Positions 7,239 to 15,829 are shown, numbered from the stretch's first letter. The stretch is 22,497 nucleotides of DNA from Syntrophosphaera sp035450685 (GCA_035450685.1 DAOTNF010000026.1:1-22497); one strand, 5' to 3'. Numbers and translations: made by a program. The notes: a model not told the origin generated them from the sequence alone.

Positions 7239-8809
7239 AGGCGCCTCACAGGTTTTCTGAAAAGTGCAAAGACGACCAGGATAAAGGCCAGAATGACGAA
7301 AAAGAGAGGATAGCGGTAGATTCTGCGGATGAGGGGGATGTCCTGGCAGGTGTAAAGCGGGGCGGTGATGCCGGTCACTTCAAAGAGCTTCGTTTTGGCC
7401 AGATAGCGTCCTTTGGGATCCACGATCAGCGAGATGCCGGTGTTGGCGCTGCGATAGATCTGTATTCTGTTTTCCACAGCCCGGAAGCGCGCCATGACGG
7501 CATGCAGCCAGGGACCGTAGGAAGTGCCAAACCAGGCGTCGTTGGTGATGTTGACCAGGTAATCGCATTTGGTGATGTCGGCTGAATCGCGGTCGGCGGG
7601 GATGGCCATGCGGTGGAAAATCTCCGGGAAAGCCAGTTCATAGCAGATGGAGGGGGAAAAGTGCCTGCCATCACTCTCATAGTAAGCCAGTTTCTCCCCA
7701 AATTCCCAGTTGGCCTGGCCAAACTGCACTTTCCACATGAAGGGGAAAAGGTCCAGCCACAGCATCCGCTCGCCTATGGGAACCAGTATATTTTTGTAAT
7801 ACAGGGTATTAAAGAATCTGTCCTGCTTGAAAAGAGACGCGGCGTTATATGAAAGCTCGTTGTTCACATGCTCCGGTGGAGCGGGAACAAAGTCCGGAAA
7901 ACCGGTGAAGATATCCACCCCGGTGGTGTCCAGGATAGCCCGCAGATCGCGTTGCACCTGTGGCACCCGCATCAGGTAGTTGGTGATGGCGCCCTCGGGA
8001 TAGATCACCAGGCGGGCAGAATCAGCCGCAGCTTCCAGGGTCAAATCCTGTAAGATTTGCATGGTCTTGCCGTATTGCTCGGGAACCCACTTCACGTCCT
8101 GGTCGATGGAGGGCTGGATCACATAGACGCGGGCGTCGTGCTCCTCAAGTTGACGGTATTTGAGCCAGTACGCACCATAACCAAGCCAGGCCGCCATGAT
8201 CAGCAGGATCAGGGCCAGTGCTCCCCGTCCCCCACGCAGCAAGCCGGGGCGACGGTTGGACACCTCGTCCGCACGCCGCGCTCTTCTTTGGCTGGAAGGC
8301 AGCAAGCTGTTCAGGAGTATGTTGATCACGAGGATGAGGAAGGACAAGCCCACCACGCCGCCAAGGTCTGCCATCTGGATCAGGATGTTATAGTCGGCGA
8401 GCGAGTAAGCCAGGTTAAACCAGGGGAAGCGGGTCTCGCCAAAGTTTTGCACCCATTCAAAGGTGAGCAGCAGCGAGATGAAGCCCGCGTAACGCCAACC
8501 GGGGAGAGAGCGGAAAATGCGGTTGATGGCCAGGAAAAGCAGGTAATAGACCAGGGTATAGAGCAACACCATACCGATCAAGCCAGGCAGGGTGACAAGC
8601 GCGAACCAATAAAAAACTATCAGCACATACACCAGGGACATGATGAATCCCATCAGCAGCAGTTGGCGGGCTTTTTCTACTCCCCGCTCAAAGACTTGCA
8701 GCAACGGAATCCAGGCGATGAACACCAGCCATCCCAGATGCAGGGGCAGACGCGACACCGCCAGTAGCAGCGCGCTTAAAAAAGTAAGCAACAGATCGTT
8801 ACGGCGCAA
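7235..8809 (-). CDS. lnt: Apolipoprotein N-acyltransferase
   Basis: A 524-aa inner-membrane enzyme that adds the third acyl chain to lipoproteins. The N-terminal half has several membrane helices (first about 5-40). The periplasmic nitrilase-like domain carries the catalytic triad: Glu272 in IYPEGA, Lys339 in YYKNILVPIGE and Cys389 in SICYE, matching E. coli E267, K335 and C387 with very little offset. A final membrane helix ends in RKPVRR. The chosen start is TTG at 8809 because GGAGGTGA lies 4-5 nt before it and the protein then begins LRRNDLL like other Lnt proteins; ATG at 8824 is an alternative adding five residues. The start lies inside the end of the upstream lipoprotein gene (11-nt overlap). 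The ribosome site is therefore also coding sequence of that gene. Confidence 0.96.
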   Translation of the reverse strand: MRRNDLLLTFLSALLLAVSRLPLHLGWLVFIAWIPLLQVFERGVEKARQLLLMGFIMSLVYVLIVFYWFALVTLPGLIGMVLLYTLVYYLLFLAINRIFRSLPGWRYAGFISLLLTFEWVQNFGETRFPWFNLAYSLADYNILIQMADLGGVVGLSFLILVINILLNSLLPSSQRRARRADEVSNRRPGLLRGGRGALALILLIMAAWLGYGAYWLKYRQLEEHDARVYVIQPSIDQDVKWVPEQYGKTMQILQDLTLEAAADSARLVIYPEGAITNYLMRVPQVQRDLRAILDTTGVDIFTGFPDFVPAPPEHVNNELSYNAASLFKQDRFFNTLYYKNILVPIGERMLWLDLFPFMWKVQFGQANWEFGEKLAYYESDGRHFSPSICYELAFPEIFHRMAIPADRDSADITKCDYLVNITNDAWFGTSYGPWLHAVMARFRAVENRIQIYRSANTGISLIVDPKGRYLAKTKLFEVTGITAPLYTCQDIPLIRRIYRYPLFFVILAFILVVFALFRKPVRRL

Positions 8810-9617
8810 GCTCACCTCCCACATGCAGCAGTTCCACCAGTTGCAAAAGCTTTCCATCGGACAGGCTTACCACGGAGGAGTCAATCCGCATCAGCGCCGA
8901 TGGTTTGGCAGCCCAGCCGGGATCGATGTCCGCGATCCTGACCGGATTATTGAAAGAGTCGAATGCCACCTGTCCTTCCAAAGCCTCTTTGAACTGCCCC
9001 AGCAGATAGAAGACGCAGGTGCGGTCCAGGCGCTGGCTGTACACCCACAGATATTCCTGATTGCAGGCGAGGCTGGAAGGTTGTTCCACCACAAAGCGGC
9101 CAAAGCGGTATTGCTCCGTCATGTCAAATTGGGAAAGGCAGACAATCTCGGAACTGGCGGCGTCATACACATAGAAATTGCCTTCCGTGTTACCGCAAAA
9201 AAGTTCGGGCTGGATGAGCCCGTTAAGCTTCAACTCACTGAGCAGCCTGCCTTCCGGGGTGAACTTGCGCATGATCTTGAGGGCGGAATCCAAAGCCAAT
9301 AGAGACCCGTCCTGATCCACCCCGATATCGCTCAGCCGCTGAAAGCTCGTTCTGTCAAAGCCCAGGCCGCCCAGAGTGTTCACCCGCTTGCCATCCCGGT
9401 AAAAGCATATTTCCTGGCTCGCTTTGCCAAAAGTGTAAACCAATCTGCCGCCCATCGAGCTCACCGCCTTGTCCGCGTTGGCCTCCAGGGTCATCGGCTC
9501 CAGTTTCCTGAATCCTCCGATACTTCTGTAGGCGCGGAATCTGTTGCCGGAACAAGCCCCGAGGCCCAAGGCAGCGACGATGGCCATCCAGTAGATTACA
9601 CGCGGCAAAGCTCTCAT
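8799..9617 (-). CDS. Lipoprotein with beta-propeller-like repeats, unknown function
   Basis: A 272-aa protein with a lipoprotein signal: basic start (MRALPR), hydrophobic core, lipobox LGAC and Cys at 22 followed by Ser. The mature part has repeated short strand patterns such as DIGVDQDGSLLALDSALKIMRKF, GNFYVYDAASSEIV and EYLWVYSQRLDRTCVFYL (each quoted from separate places), in the style of NHL/WD-like propellers that begin with GxLLALD and end with IxxF. I do not recognise a named family. The ATG has GGGGAT upstream. It starts 13 nt after recJ and its 3' end overlaps lnt, so it belongs to the same operon; being encoded next to the enzyme that matures lipoproteins may be chance. Outer-membrane or periplasmic location is inferred. 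Confidence 0.85.
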   Translation of the reverse strand: MRALPRVIYWMAIVAALGLGACSGNRFRAYRSIGGFRKLEPMTLEANADKAVSSMGGRLVYTFGKASQEICFYRDGKRVNTLGGLGFDRTSFQRLSDIGVDQDGSLLALDSALKIMRKFTPEGRLLSELKLNGLIQPELFCGNTEGNFYVYDAASSEIVCLSQFDMTEQYRFGRFVVEQPSSLACNQEYLWVYSQRLDRTCVFYLLGQFKEALEGQVAFDSFNNPVRIADIDPGWAAKPSALMRIDSSVVSLSDGKLLQLVELLHVGGELAP

Positions 9618-9630
9618 ACGAAATCCCCGC

Positions 9631-11349
9631 TCAGCTTTTGAGGTGGATGTCCCTCAGCTTGCCCTGGATGCTGGTTCTGCTGCCAAAACGGTTGTATTCC
9701 AGGGTGTAGGCGATGTCGATCAGGCTGTTTTTCTTCAACAGCGGCAGATAGTCACCCATATTGTAGCCGATCAAATCGAGCACCACGCCATCCTTGACCA
9801 CCTTCAGCTTGAGGTGGTTGCGCCCCACGTTGTAGGGATAGCTGGCCACGCTTACATCCCGGGTCAGCAGCACGGGACGGTTGTTGTCCGGGCCGAACGG
9901 CGCGAACCGCTCGATCCATTCCATCAGGATGTCGTTGATGTCATAGAGTTCCAGTTCAAAGTTCACAAACAGCGGGGTGCGGATTTGTTCCAGTTGCAGG
10001 TGTTCGGACACATAGCGCGTCAGTTCGTTCTCGAAGCGGTCGATGTATTCCTGATAGATGGTGAAACCGACCGCGTATTTGTGCCCGCCGAAGCTGTGCA
10101 GGTTGTCCCCCGACGCCCTCAACGCCGCGAAGAGGTCAAAATCCTCCACACTGCGTCCCGAACCGCTGCCAAAACCTTCCTTGAACGAGATCATGACCAC
10201 CGGGCGGTAATACTTTTCCACCAGTTTGGAAGCCACGATCCCGATCACGCCCGGATGCCAGTCGTCCGATGAGATCACCAGGCAGGACGCAGCATTTATG
10301 TCTTTATATTTCTTTTCGATGATGTCGCAGGCCTCGTGGAAGGTCTTTTGGTCTTCCTGCTGGCGCAGCGAGTTTTGCCTTTCGATGATCTCGGCCAATT
10401 CATTGCTCTGCACCTCGTCCCGCGAGATCAGCAGCTCCACCGCCACCGAGGCCGATCCCATCCTGCCCGCGGCATTGATCCGGGGCGCAATGCCAAAAAC
10501 GATATCCGTGGTATCCAGCGTTTTTTGATCCATGCCGGAAATCGAGATCAGGGCGTTCAGGCCCAGGTTTTTCTTTGCTATGAGGTGTTGCAGCCCGATG
10601 GAGGCAAAGACCCTGTTTTCATCGGTGAGCGACACGATGTCCGCGATTGTCCCCACCGCCACCAGATCCATGTATTTCAGGGTGTTTTCGGCGCTGGTGA
10701 TGCCCAGGCGCTCATACACCGCCATCAACAGCTTGTAGGCGACTCCGACTCCGGCCAGATGAGGGAAAGGATAGGGGCTGCCCGGCAGTTTGGGATTGAT
10801 GATCGCCACCGCTTTAGGCAGTTCCTCTTTGGGATTGTGATGGTCTGTGATAACGATTTCCATGCCCATGGCGTTGATGGCTTCGATCTCTTCCAGGGCG
10901 TTCACACCGCAATCCACGCTGATTATCAGGGAGGTTCCGTTGGCCTTGATCTGGTCCAGGCTGCTCAATGAGAGCCCGTAACCATCGATCATCCGGTGCG
11001 GGATATAGAAGTCGATGTCCGCGCCAACCCTCTTCAATCCCAGATAGAGCAAAGTGGTGGCTGTGGTGCCGTCCACGTCATAATCGCCATAGATGGTGAT
11101 CTTTTCCCCTCCGCTGATGGCCGCCAGTATCCGTTGCACGGCCTTTTCCATATCCGGAAAGAGGAATGGGTCGTGCTGCTGCGACAACTGGGGATGGAAA
11201 AAGTCCGTGACCTGGTCCACTGTTTTCAGGTTTTGCCGGTATAGCAATTCCGCTATTATTTCGGGACACTTCAGCTCACCCGCGAGGTTTTCCACCTGCT
11301 GCTTGTCTTCCGGAGTCAAAGGCTCCGGCAGCACCCATTGTTTTTCCAT
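9631..11349 (-). CDS. recJ: Single-stranded-DNA-specific exonuclease RecJ
   Basis: A 572-aa protein of typical RecJ length (E. coli is 577). The DHH phosphoesterase core shows GDYDVDGTT (88-96, motif I), ISVDCGVNA (143-151) and TDHHNP (168-173, motif III). Next come the LAGVGVAYKL helix and the NAAGRMG motif. The DHHA1 part has SDDWHPGVIGIVASKL (split by a few residues), GSGSGRS and the SFGGHKYAVGF loop. The C-terminal OB-like region ends in QGKLRDI. RecJ degrades single-stranded DNA 5' to 3' and acts in RecF-type recombination, mismatch and base-excision repair. ATG at 11349 follows CAGGTGA. It is the first gene of a six-gene minus-strand block; the upstream 800 nt are gene-free. Confidence 0.98.
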   Translation of the reverse strand: MEKQWVLPEPLTPEDKQQVENLAGELKCPEIIAELLYRQNLKTVDQVTDFFHPQLSQQHDPFLFPDMEKAVQRILAAISGGEKITIYGDYDVDGTTATTLLYLGLKRVGADIDFYIPHRMIDGYGLSLSSLDQIKANGTSLIISVDCGVNALEEIEAINAMGMEIVITDHHNPKEELPKAVAIINPKLPGSPYPFPHLAGVGVAYKLLMAVYERLGITSAENTLKYMDLVAVGTIADIVSLTDENRVFASIGLQHLIAKKNLGLNALISISGMDQKTLDTTDIVFGIAPRINAAGRMGSASVAVELLISRDEVQSNELAEIIERQNSLRQQEDQKTFHEACDIIEKKYKDINAASCLVISSDDWHPGVIGIVASKLVEKYYRPVVMISFKEGFGSGSGRSVEDFDLFAALRASGDNLHSFGGHKYAVGFTIYQEYIDRFENELTRYVSEHLQLEQIRTPLFVNFELELYDINDILMEWIERFAPFGPDNNRPVLLTRDVSVASYPYNVGRNHLKLKVVKDGVVLDLIGYNMGDYLPLLKKNSLIDIAYTLEYNRFGSRTSIQGKLRDIHLKS

Positions 11350-11640
11350 TCGTCACCTGTTATTTAAAGTATCTATTCATATATCTGCCATGCAAATAGA
11401 GCCTGATTGCTCAAGCTCCGGATCACATTCTCCGCTCATAAACATTCATTTCTTGATAGTTCTACACGGCTAATGACCATCTATCCAAGCCGCCAAATCC
11501 TGTAAAGTTAAATTTAGCTGCTCCGTGCAAACCTGTTGAAAAACACTCACATCTGCAGACCGGATTCCCGGGCCAAGCGGTTCACGCAGATATACGCGGA
11601 TAAAAGGCGCGGATTGCCGCGGATTGGTATAATGGGATTG
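11350..11640. other. Gene-free leader region upstream of recJ
   Basis: No gene is supported here. It must hold the promoter of the recJ block, but no -35/-10 pair is convincing; TTGCAT followed 18 nt later by TACTTT, about 30-60 nt before the start, is the best weak candidate. The distal part (about 11575-11625) has CGCAGAT/CGCGGAT-type repeats, and short open frames there read through that repeat. Confidence 0.5.
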
Positions 11641-11862
11641 TTTCAGGGCTGGCTGCTTGTTTCTAAAAGACTGGATCACGGCTCGCAGGCCGTGATGACA
11701 CGGTTTTTGGGTCTGGTGGGGCTTGTTTCGGGGTTGGGTGGGTTATCCCAAAACGGCGCTATGGCAAGCGCCGCTACTTAGTACTGGCGGTCGCTGAACC
11801 GCCTTGTTTCACCATTTCACCTTTCCACCTACAAAGATCCTGTTATCCGCGTTCTATAATCC
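11640..11862 (+). repeat. Interspersed repeat, copy B1
   Basis: It is paralogous to 16370-16590: GGCTGG..TTGTTTCTAAAAGACTGGAT, a perfect 8-bp hairpin ATCACGGC/GCCGTGAT (11673-11698), linker GTCTGGTGGGGCTTGTTTCG, then two further hairpins CGGCGCT/AGCGCCG (11754-11773) and GGCGGT/ACCGCC (11786-11803). It ends with CTTTCCACC and the AAAGATCCTGTTATCCGCG tail (about 11833-11860) shared with 3682-3708 and 22381-22404. No coding content is seen. Confidence 0.8.
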
Positions 11863-11980
11863 TTTTCACCATCATAGAAACAGAACGCAAGTATATTAGC
11901 ATCACATTCAGAATATAAACATACAACCTTTCCGATATTCCTTCATACCGCTCTCCCTTGCTGCTACAGCGTTTGGTGCC

Positions 11981-12025
11981 ATCATCCTTAGGTCATCCTT
12001 ATAAATTATAAGGTTGACCTACGGA
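11981..12025 (-). repeat. Isolated palindromic core of the long repeat (copy A4)
   Basis: The 29-nt palindrome (11991-12019; arms GGTCA-CCTTATAA with a one-base centre) plus the adjoining ATCATCCTTA is nearly identical to the same segment in the three long copies. The rest of the long block and the neighbouring GATTAGCTAATC palindrome are missing. It lies in gene-free DNA downstream of the zinc-ribbon gene. Confidence 0.75.
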
Positions 12026-12089
12026 AAATATAGACTTAGCCCACCCTGTCGAATGAGGGCAAACTGGCCTTTTCCTCCCGCGCATTATC

Positions 12090-12127
12090 TCAGCAAATAA
12101 ATAGCCGCCGTCAGAAAAGACGGCGGC
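12090..12127 (-). terminator. Probable terminator after the zinc-ribbon gene
   Basis: A perfect 9-bp stem GCCGCCGTC/GACGGCGGC with loop AGAAAA (12104-12127) lies 22 nt past the stop codon. The following minus-strand sequence TATTTATTTG is T-rich but broken, so termination may be partial. Confidence 0.7.
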
Positions 12128-12149
12128 AATAACAGCTCAGACTGCGTTC

Positions 12150-12326
12150 TTATTGGGAACGGCGCTGGAATCTGTTGCGGTTGTACTCAGCCTTTTTGGC
12201 CTTGCGGCACTCAGGGCAGCGCTGGGGTTCGTTGAGCAAACCCTTTTCCTGGTAAAATTCCTGTTCGCCTTCGGTGAACACGAATTCTTTCGAGCAATCT
12301 TTGCAAACCAATGTCTTATCCGGCAT
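12150..12326 (-). CDS. Small zinc-ribbon protein (58 aa)
   Basis: A 58-aa open frame, MPDKTLVCKDCSKEFVFTEG at the N-terminus and ending NRFQRRSQ. It has the two-knuckle zinc ribbon CKDC (Cys8, Cys11) and CPEC (Cys37, Cys40), with the spacer EQEFYQEKGL and a basic C-terminal tail after RKAKKAEYNR. This is the arrangement of the small probable zinc-ribbon (zf-trcl-like) proteins widespread in bacteria. An excellent ribosome site, AAAGGAGAAAGCC directly before ATG, and a following hairpin support it as a real gene. It starts 139 nt after the tldE stop, so it may have its own promoter; a TTGACA lies at about 12453-12448. Function is unknown; nucleic-acid or ribosome binding is only a guess from the basic tail. 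Confidence 0.9.
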   Translation of the reverse strand: MPDKTLVCKDCSKEFVFTEGEQEFYQEKGLLNEPQRCPECRKAKKAEYNRNRFQRRSQ

Positions 12327-12465
12327 GGCTTTCTCCTTTGTGTTTGGGACTTTGGCATTCGGGGCGGAGACACTCCCAAAAACAAAGGAATAGGCTCACT
12401 GAATGTTTGATCCCTATAATTGCGGTAACCATCTATTTAGTCACCAATATTTGTCAAATCATTTT

Positions 12466-13746
12466 TTAAAAACTTGTCTTGTCCACAAAAGTGAACCCAT
12501 CGATGAGGGTTGTGGGCATGCAGCTATGCAGGGATGCCAGCCCGGATTCCCCCATGGCGACGATGCGGCGCGTGGCAAGGTGGGGTATCTCGTTGAACCT
12601 CAGATTGTTTACCGCGTTGCGGACTTTTCCGTCCTCGAAATACAACACTCCGTCGCGGGTCATGCCGGTCAGTTCTCCGGTTTTGGCGTCAACGGTGCGG
12701 ATATACCAGAAGCGGTTGATGATCAGCCCGCGGGGCACCATCTGCATCATCTCTTCCTCGCTGGCGTGGCTGCCGGGCATATAGGCGTTGTAGGCGCTCA
12801 TCGGTTCCAGGCCTTTGAGCTTCGCCCAATAGCGGTTGGTGGGCATATTCCGCAGCACGCCGTTTTCCACCCAGGTCAGTTCGCGGGACGCGACGCCCTC
12901 GTGGTCGAAAGCCGGCGCGTAAAGCTCGGGCCTCGCCAAAGTGGACTTCAAGGAAAAGTTCCCGCCAAAGAAAGGCTGGCCGATCTGCCCGCTGAAAGGC
13001 GTGAGGCCTTCATCGCTCTGGCGGCGGTTCATCATCCAGCCCATGAACCAGAGCAGCTCTTCCAACGCGCTGGGACGCAGGATCACGGCGATCTGGCAGG
13101 GATCGAAGTCTTTCATGGTCTTGAGGCTCTCAGCCTGGGACGCGAGCTGCGCGAACTCGCCTTCGAGGGAAAAGCCCTGCATGTCCTTGGCGGAATAAGA
13201 AACCTTGGTCTCCACGTTGTCTTTCTTGAGGGTCATGGAATGGCCGAATTCAGTGGCGGAGTCCGTGCCCACAAAGCCGTTTTTGGTGTTCAACAGCGTT
13301 TCCCAGTAATGTTTTTCCGTCATACCCGAAACGCTCGCGCCATAGGCGGTGGCCTTGTCGATGGCCTGCTGGACGATCTCCACCATCCTGGCGGGCGCCA
13401 GGTCGCGGGTGGCAGCATCCATGTTCTGGGTTTGGGGCAACTCCTGCGCGCCGACGCTGGGCATGAATTCAGGATCGGGGCGGTTCAGCCTCGCCATGTC
13501 TTCCGCCGTCCTGATCAGGTAATCCAGGCTCTCCTGATCGCCCTGGTTGACGGAGCAGGAACCGCTTTTCTCCCCGAAGGAAACGGTCAAATCAACACTC
13601 AGATTGCCTCCGGCGATATGCTGGGTCACCCTGTTTTGGGCAAAACGGGTCTCATGGCTGTCCATACTGTTCACTCTCAGCACATAGTCGTCAGCCTGGC
13701 AGTGTTTCCTGATATAGTCGGATATAAGCTCAAAATTCTTGTTCAT
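12466..13746 (-). CDS. tldE: TldE/PmbA-family metalloprotease subunit
   Basis: A 426-aa protein of the TldD/PmbA family. It shows the family's N-terminal ribbon (RVNSMDSHETRFAQNRVTQH, with DLTVSFGEKSGSCSVNQ) and C-terminal region (HEGVASRELTWVENGVLRNM, MPGSHASEEEM, LIINRFWYIRTVDAKTGELTG, then EDGKVRNAVNNLRFNEI). It lacks a HExxxH zinc motif, as expected for the non-catalytic TldE partner. The ATG at 13746 has GGGAGG 6 nt upstream and overlaps the tldD stop as ATGA. With TldD it forms the heteromeric protease known from E. coli to process microcin B17 and degrade unfolded CcdA. No peptide precursor or modification gene is visible nearby, so the substrate is unknown. Confidence 0.94.
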   Translation of the reverse strand: MNKNFELISDYIRKHCQADDYVLRVNSMDSHETRFAQNRVTQHIAGGNLSVDLTVSFGEKSGSCSVNQGDQESLDYLIRTAEDMARLNRPDPEFMPSVGAQELPQTQNMDAATRDLAPARMVEIVQQAIDKATAYGASVSGMTEKHYWETLLNTKNGFVGTDSATEFGHSMTLKKDNVETKVSYSAKDMQGFSLEGEFAQLASQAESLKTMKDFDPCQIAVILRPSALEELLWFMGWMMNRRQSDEGLTPFSGQIGQPFFGGNFSLKSTLARPELYAPAFDHEGVASRELTWVENGVLRNMPTNRYWAKLKGLEPMSAYNAYMPGSHASEEEMMQMVPRGLIINRFWYIRTVDAKTGELTGMTRDGVLYFEDGKVRNAVNNLRFNEIPHLATRRIVAMGESGLASLHSCMPTTLIDGFTFVDKTSF

Positions 13747-15185
13747 TGGGAACCTCCCACTCGGATATTGCGAAATCTTGCCGGCGCGGCGCCGTGGGTC
13801 ATGCGGGCGGATTGCGAGGGCTGCCCCTTGCCGCAGTTGATCACGCCGAAGGGACGCCACCAGTGTTCGTCACAGATCGCGTCACAACTGTTCCAGAACT
13901 CCGGATTGCATGATTTGTAGAGCACCTTTTTCAGCGGGCGGAACAGCTTTCCGTTTTTGATCTCCCAAAAGAAATCGCCGCCGAACTGGAAGTTCAAACG
14001 GTGCTGGTCGATGGAGAAACTGCCCTGCCCCTGGATATAGACGCCGTCCTCGGTATCCGCGATCAGCTCCGCCGGGGTGAGTTCCTTCTTTCCGGGCAGC
14101 AGATAGAGGTTGGGGATGCGGTTGATGGGCTGGTCGTAGTAGTAGGTGGCGCGGTTGCAGCCGCGGGAGGCCTCCAGGCCAATCTCCAGCGCCGTGTCGC
14201 GGGTGCTGCCGTATTCGTTGAGGATGCCGTCCTTCACGATATACCATTTCTGCCCGGGCACTCCGTCGTCGTCAAAGCCCAGGGTCGCCAATCCCTGCTC
14301 CAGCGTGTTGTCGCCCATGAAGTTGACAATCTCGCTGCCATACTGGTAGGTTTTCAGCTTTTCCGGGGTCGCGAAGGAGATGCCGGCATAGTCCGCCTCC
14401 CAGCCCAACACGCGGTCAAGCTCGGTGGGGTGCCCCACGCTTTCGTGCATGGTCAGTCCCAGGTGGATGGGGTCGAGGATCAGGCTGCGCCTGGTTTCCG
14501 GCCCCAGGGTGTCGGCTTTGACCTTGATCAGCGCTTCCTCGGCGATCTGTTTGGCCTTTTCCACCAGGTTCAGATCCAGGATCCATTCCCAGCCCACGGC
14601 TTTTCCGCCCTCGTTGAAGCTGCGGCTCTGGCTGTCGCCTTCCCACACAGCCGTGGCTGTCAGCATGGGCGTAATCCATTGGGTGTTGAGTTCCAGCCGG
14701 CTGCCCAGGGTGGAGGCAAAAACCTTCTCATCCTTGTGCATCACCAGATAAAACACCGCCTGGCGGATGCCTTCAAAGGAGAGCATGGTGCGGTTGACCT
14801 CCAGCATCAGCTCGATCTTTTCCTTCAGAGGCACGCTCTGGGGATCGATGCGCACGGGGGTCTCATATTTGGCGATATAGCCACGCTCGGGGGCCAGGCG
14901 AAGCTTTTTGGCTTTGTTTACAGATGCGGAAAGGACGGCTATTTCCGCAGCCCGCTTGACTGTGGCCAGCACGGCCTCGTCGGTGAAAACATTGGAGTGG
15001 GCAAAGCCCCAGGCTCCATCTTTGAAAAACCTCACGCCATAGCCGTTAAGCACATTGGTGCTGGTGTTCTTCAGGCTCAGATTGCGCAGGAAGATCACCT
15101 GGTCGGTGGTTTTCTGAACGCGGATGTCGGCATATTCGGCACCCAGGCTCTGAGCCGCGTTCATGGCAAGATCGGGAAAACGCAT
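13743..15185 (-). CDS. tldD: TldD-family zinc metalloprotease catalytic subunit
   Basis: A 480-aa protein, matching the usual TldD length. It carries the zinc motif HESVGH (247-252, HExxxH), preceded by LILDPIHLGLTM and followed by PTELDRVLGWEADYAG, which are strongly conserved. The N-terminus (YADIRVQKTTDQVIFLRN) and the C-terminal block (GGSVDTxx-like region with NQFQFGGDFFWEIKNGKL style strands at about 415-440) also fit. In E. coli TldD provides the active site and sits with TldE in a hexamer. ATG at 15185 follows GAGGAGG. It is coupled to tldE by a 4-nt overlap and begins 71 nt after the DUF975-like gene, with which it may be cotranscribed. Confidence 0.96.
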   Translation of the reverse strand: MRFPDLAMNAAQSLGAEYADIRVQKTTDQVIFLRNLSLKNTSTNVLNGYGVRFFKDGAWGFAHSNVFTDEAVLATVKRAAEIAVLSASVNKAKKLRLAPERGYIAKYETPVRIDPQSVPLKEKIELMLEVNRTMLSFEGIRQAVFYLVMHKDEKVFASTLGSRLELNTQWITPMLTATAVWEGDSQSRSFNEGGKAVGWEWILDLNLVEKAKQIAEEALIKVKADTLGPETRRSLILDPIHLGLTMHESVGHPTELDRVLGWEADYAGISFATPEKLKTYQYGSEIVNFMGDNTLEQGLATLGFDDDGVPGQKWYIVKDGILNEYGSTRDTALEIGLEASRGCNRATYYYDQPINRIPNLYLLPGKKELTPAELIADTEDGVYIQGQGSFSIDQHRLNFQFGGDFFWEIKNGKLFRPLKKVLYKSCNPEFWNSCDAICDEHWWRPFGVINCGKGQPSQSARMTHGAAPARFRNIRVGGSQ

Positions 15186-15256
15186 ACATCCTCCTCGGGA
15201 TGGCGCGCTCCTCCTATCGGTTTTACCCGATGGGGAAAGCGCTTTGTATTTATTGT

Positions 15257-15829
15257 CTATAATGTGGCTGCGGCAGTTGGGATGTCTCCTTTCAGCCTGC
15301 GGTAAAAGATTGCCGAAGCCATGGTGGTGTAAGAGGACAGAAAGAAGAATCCCAGCCCAAATGTAAAGCAGCTCAGGATGAACCAGCCGGCAAAAGAGAG
15401 CATCAGCCAGAAGTATTCCGCTTTATGCCCCCGCATCATTTCCTTGCTCTGGCGCATGGCCTCGGTGGCGGAGATATGTGGATCTTCCGCCAGGATGAAA
15501 AAGGTCATGGAATAGCTGATGGCCGCGATGATGCCGGGCACGATCAGCAGCAAAGACCACAGCAGCACATATAGCATGATCAGCAGGTAGGCGGTCAGGG
15601 AACGGGCAAAATCGTTGAATCCAGAAAACATCTCTTCCACTTGGAAATCCTGCCCGCGGTAGATTTTGAGAAACAGCGCGCTGATCCCCAGGGAAAGGGG
15701 GCCGCCAATGATCAGGTTTATGCCCGACAAGGAATCGAGCAGCCAGAATAGCAGCCAAACCAAAACCAGCATCCACCACTTGCCGGAGAGCAGCGTGCGC
15801 GCCTCAGCGCGAATCCGGGTATAGTCCAT
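15257..15829 (-). CDS. DUF975-like integral membrane protein
   Basis: A 190-aa protein with about five membrane segments (roughly 18-35, 38-55, 75-112 as a long pair, 137-155 and 157-172). Features typical of DUF975 proteins are an N-terminal RAEARTLLSGKWW start, a central LLLIVPGIIAAISYSMTFFI segment, the polar loop ILAEDPHISATEAMRQSKEM with MRGHKAEYF, and a C-terminal FYRRLKG. Function of the family is unknown. The start ATG is preceded by AAGG. It lies upstream of tldD on the same strand, and back to back with the plus-strand HIT gene, so 15830-15994 holds divergent promoters. Confidence 0.85.
   Translation of the reverse strand: MDYTRIRAEARTLLSGKWWMLVLVWLLFWLLDSLSGINLIIGGPLSLGISALFLKIYRGQDFQVEEMFSGFNDFARSLTAYLLIMLYVLLWSLLLIVPGIIAAISYSMTFFILAEDPHISATEAMRQSKEMMRGHKAEYFWLMLSFAGWFILSCFTFGLGFFFLSSYTTMASAIFYRRLKGDIPTAAATL

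Noticed and set aside
11470..11679. 69-codon minus-strand frame upstream of recJ
   Set aside because: Part of it translates the CGCAGAT/CGCGGAT repeat, there is no ribosome site, and it matches no family I know.
12403..13920. A 505-codon plus-strand open frame opposite tldE
   Set aside because: It is antisense to tldE, whose protein is clearly recognisable with a good ribosome site; the plus-strand product looks like no protein and arises from G+C-rich third positions.
14001..15305. Long plus-strand open frame opposite tldD
   Set aside because: Antisense shadow of tldD; no motif, and no ribosome site.
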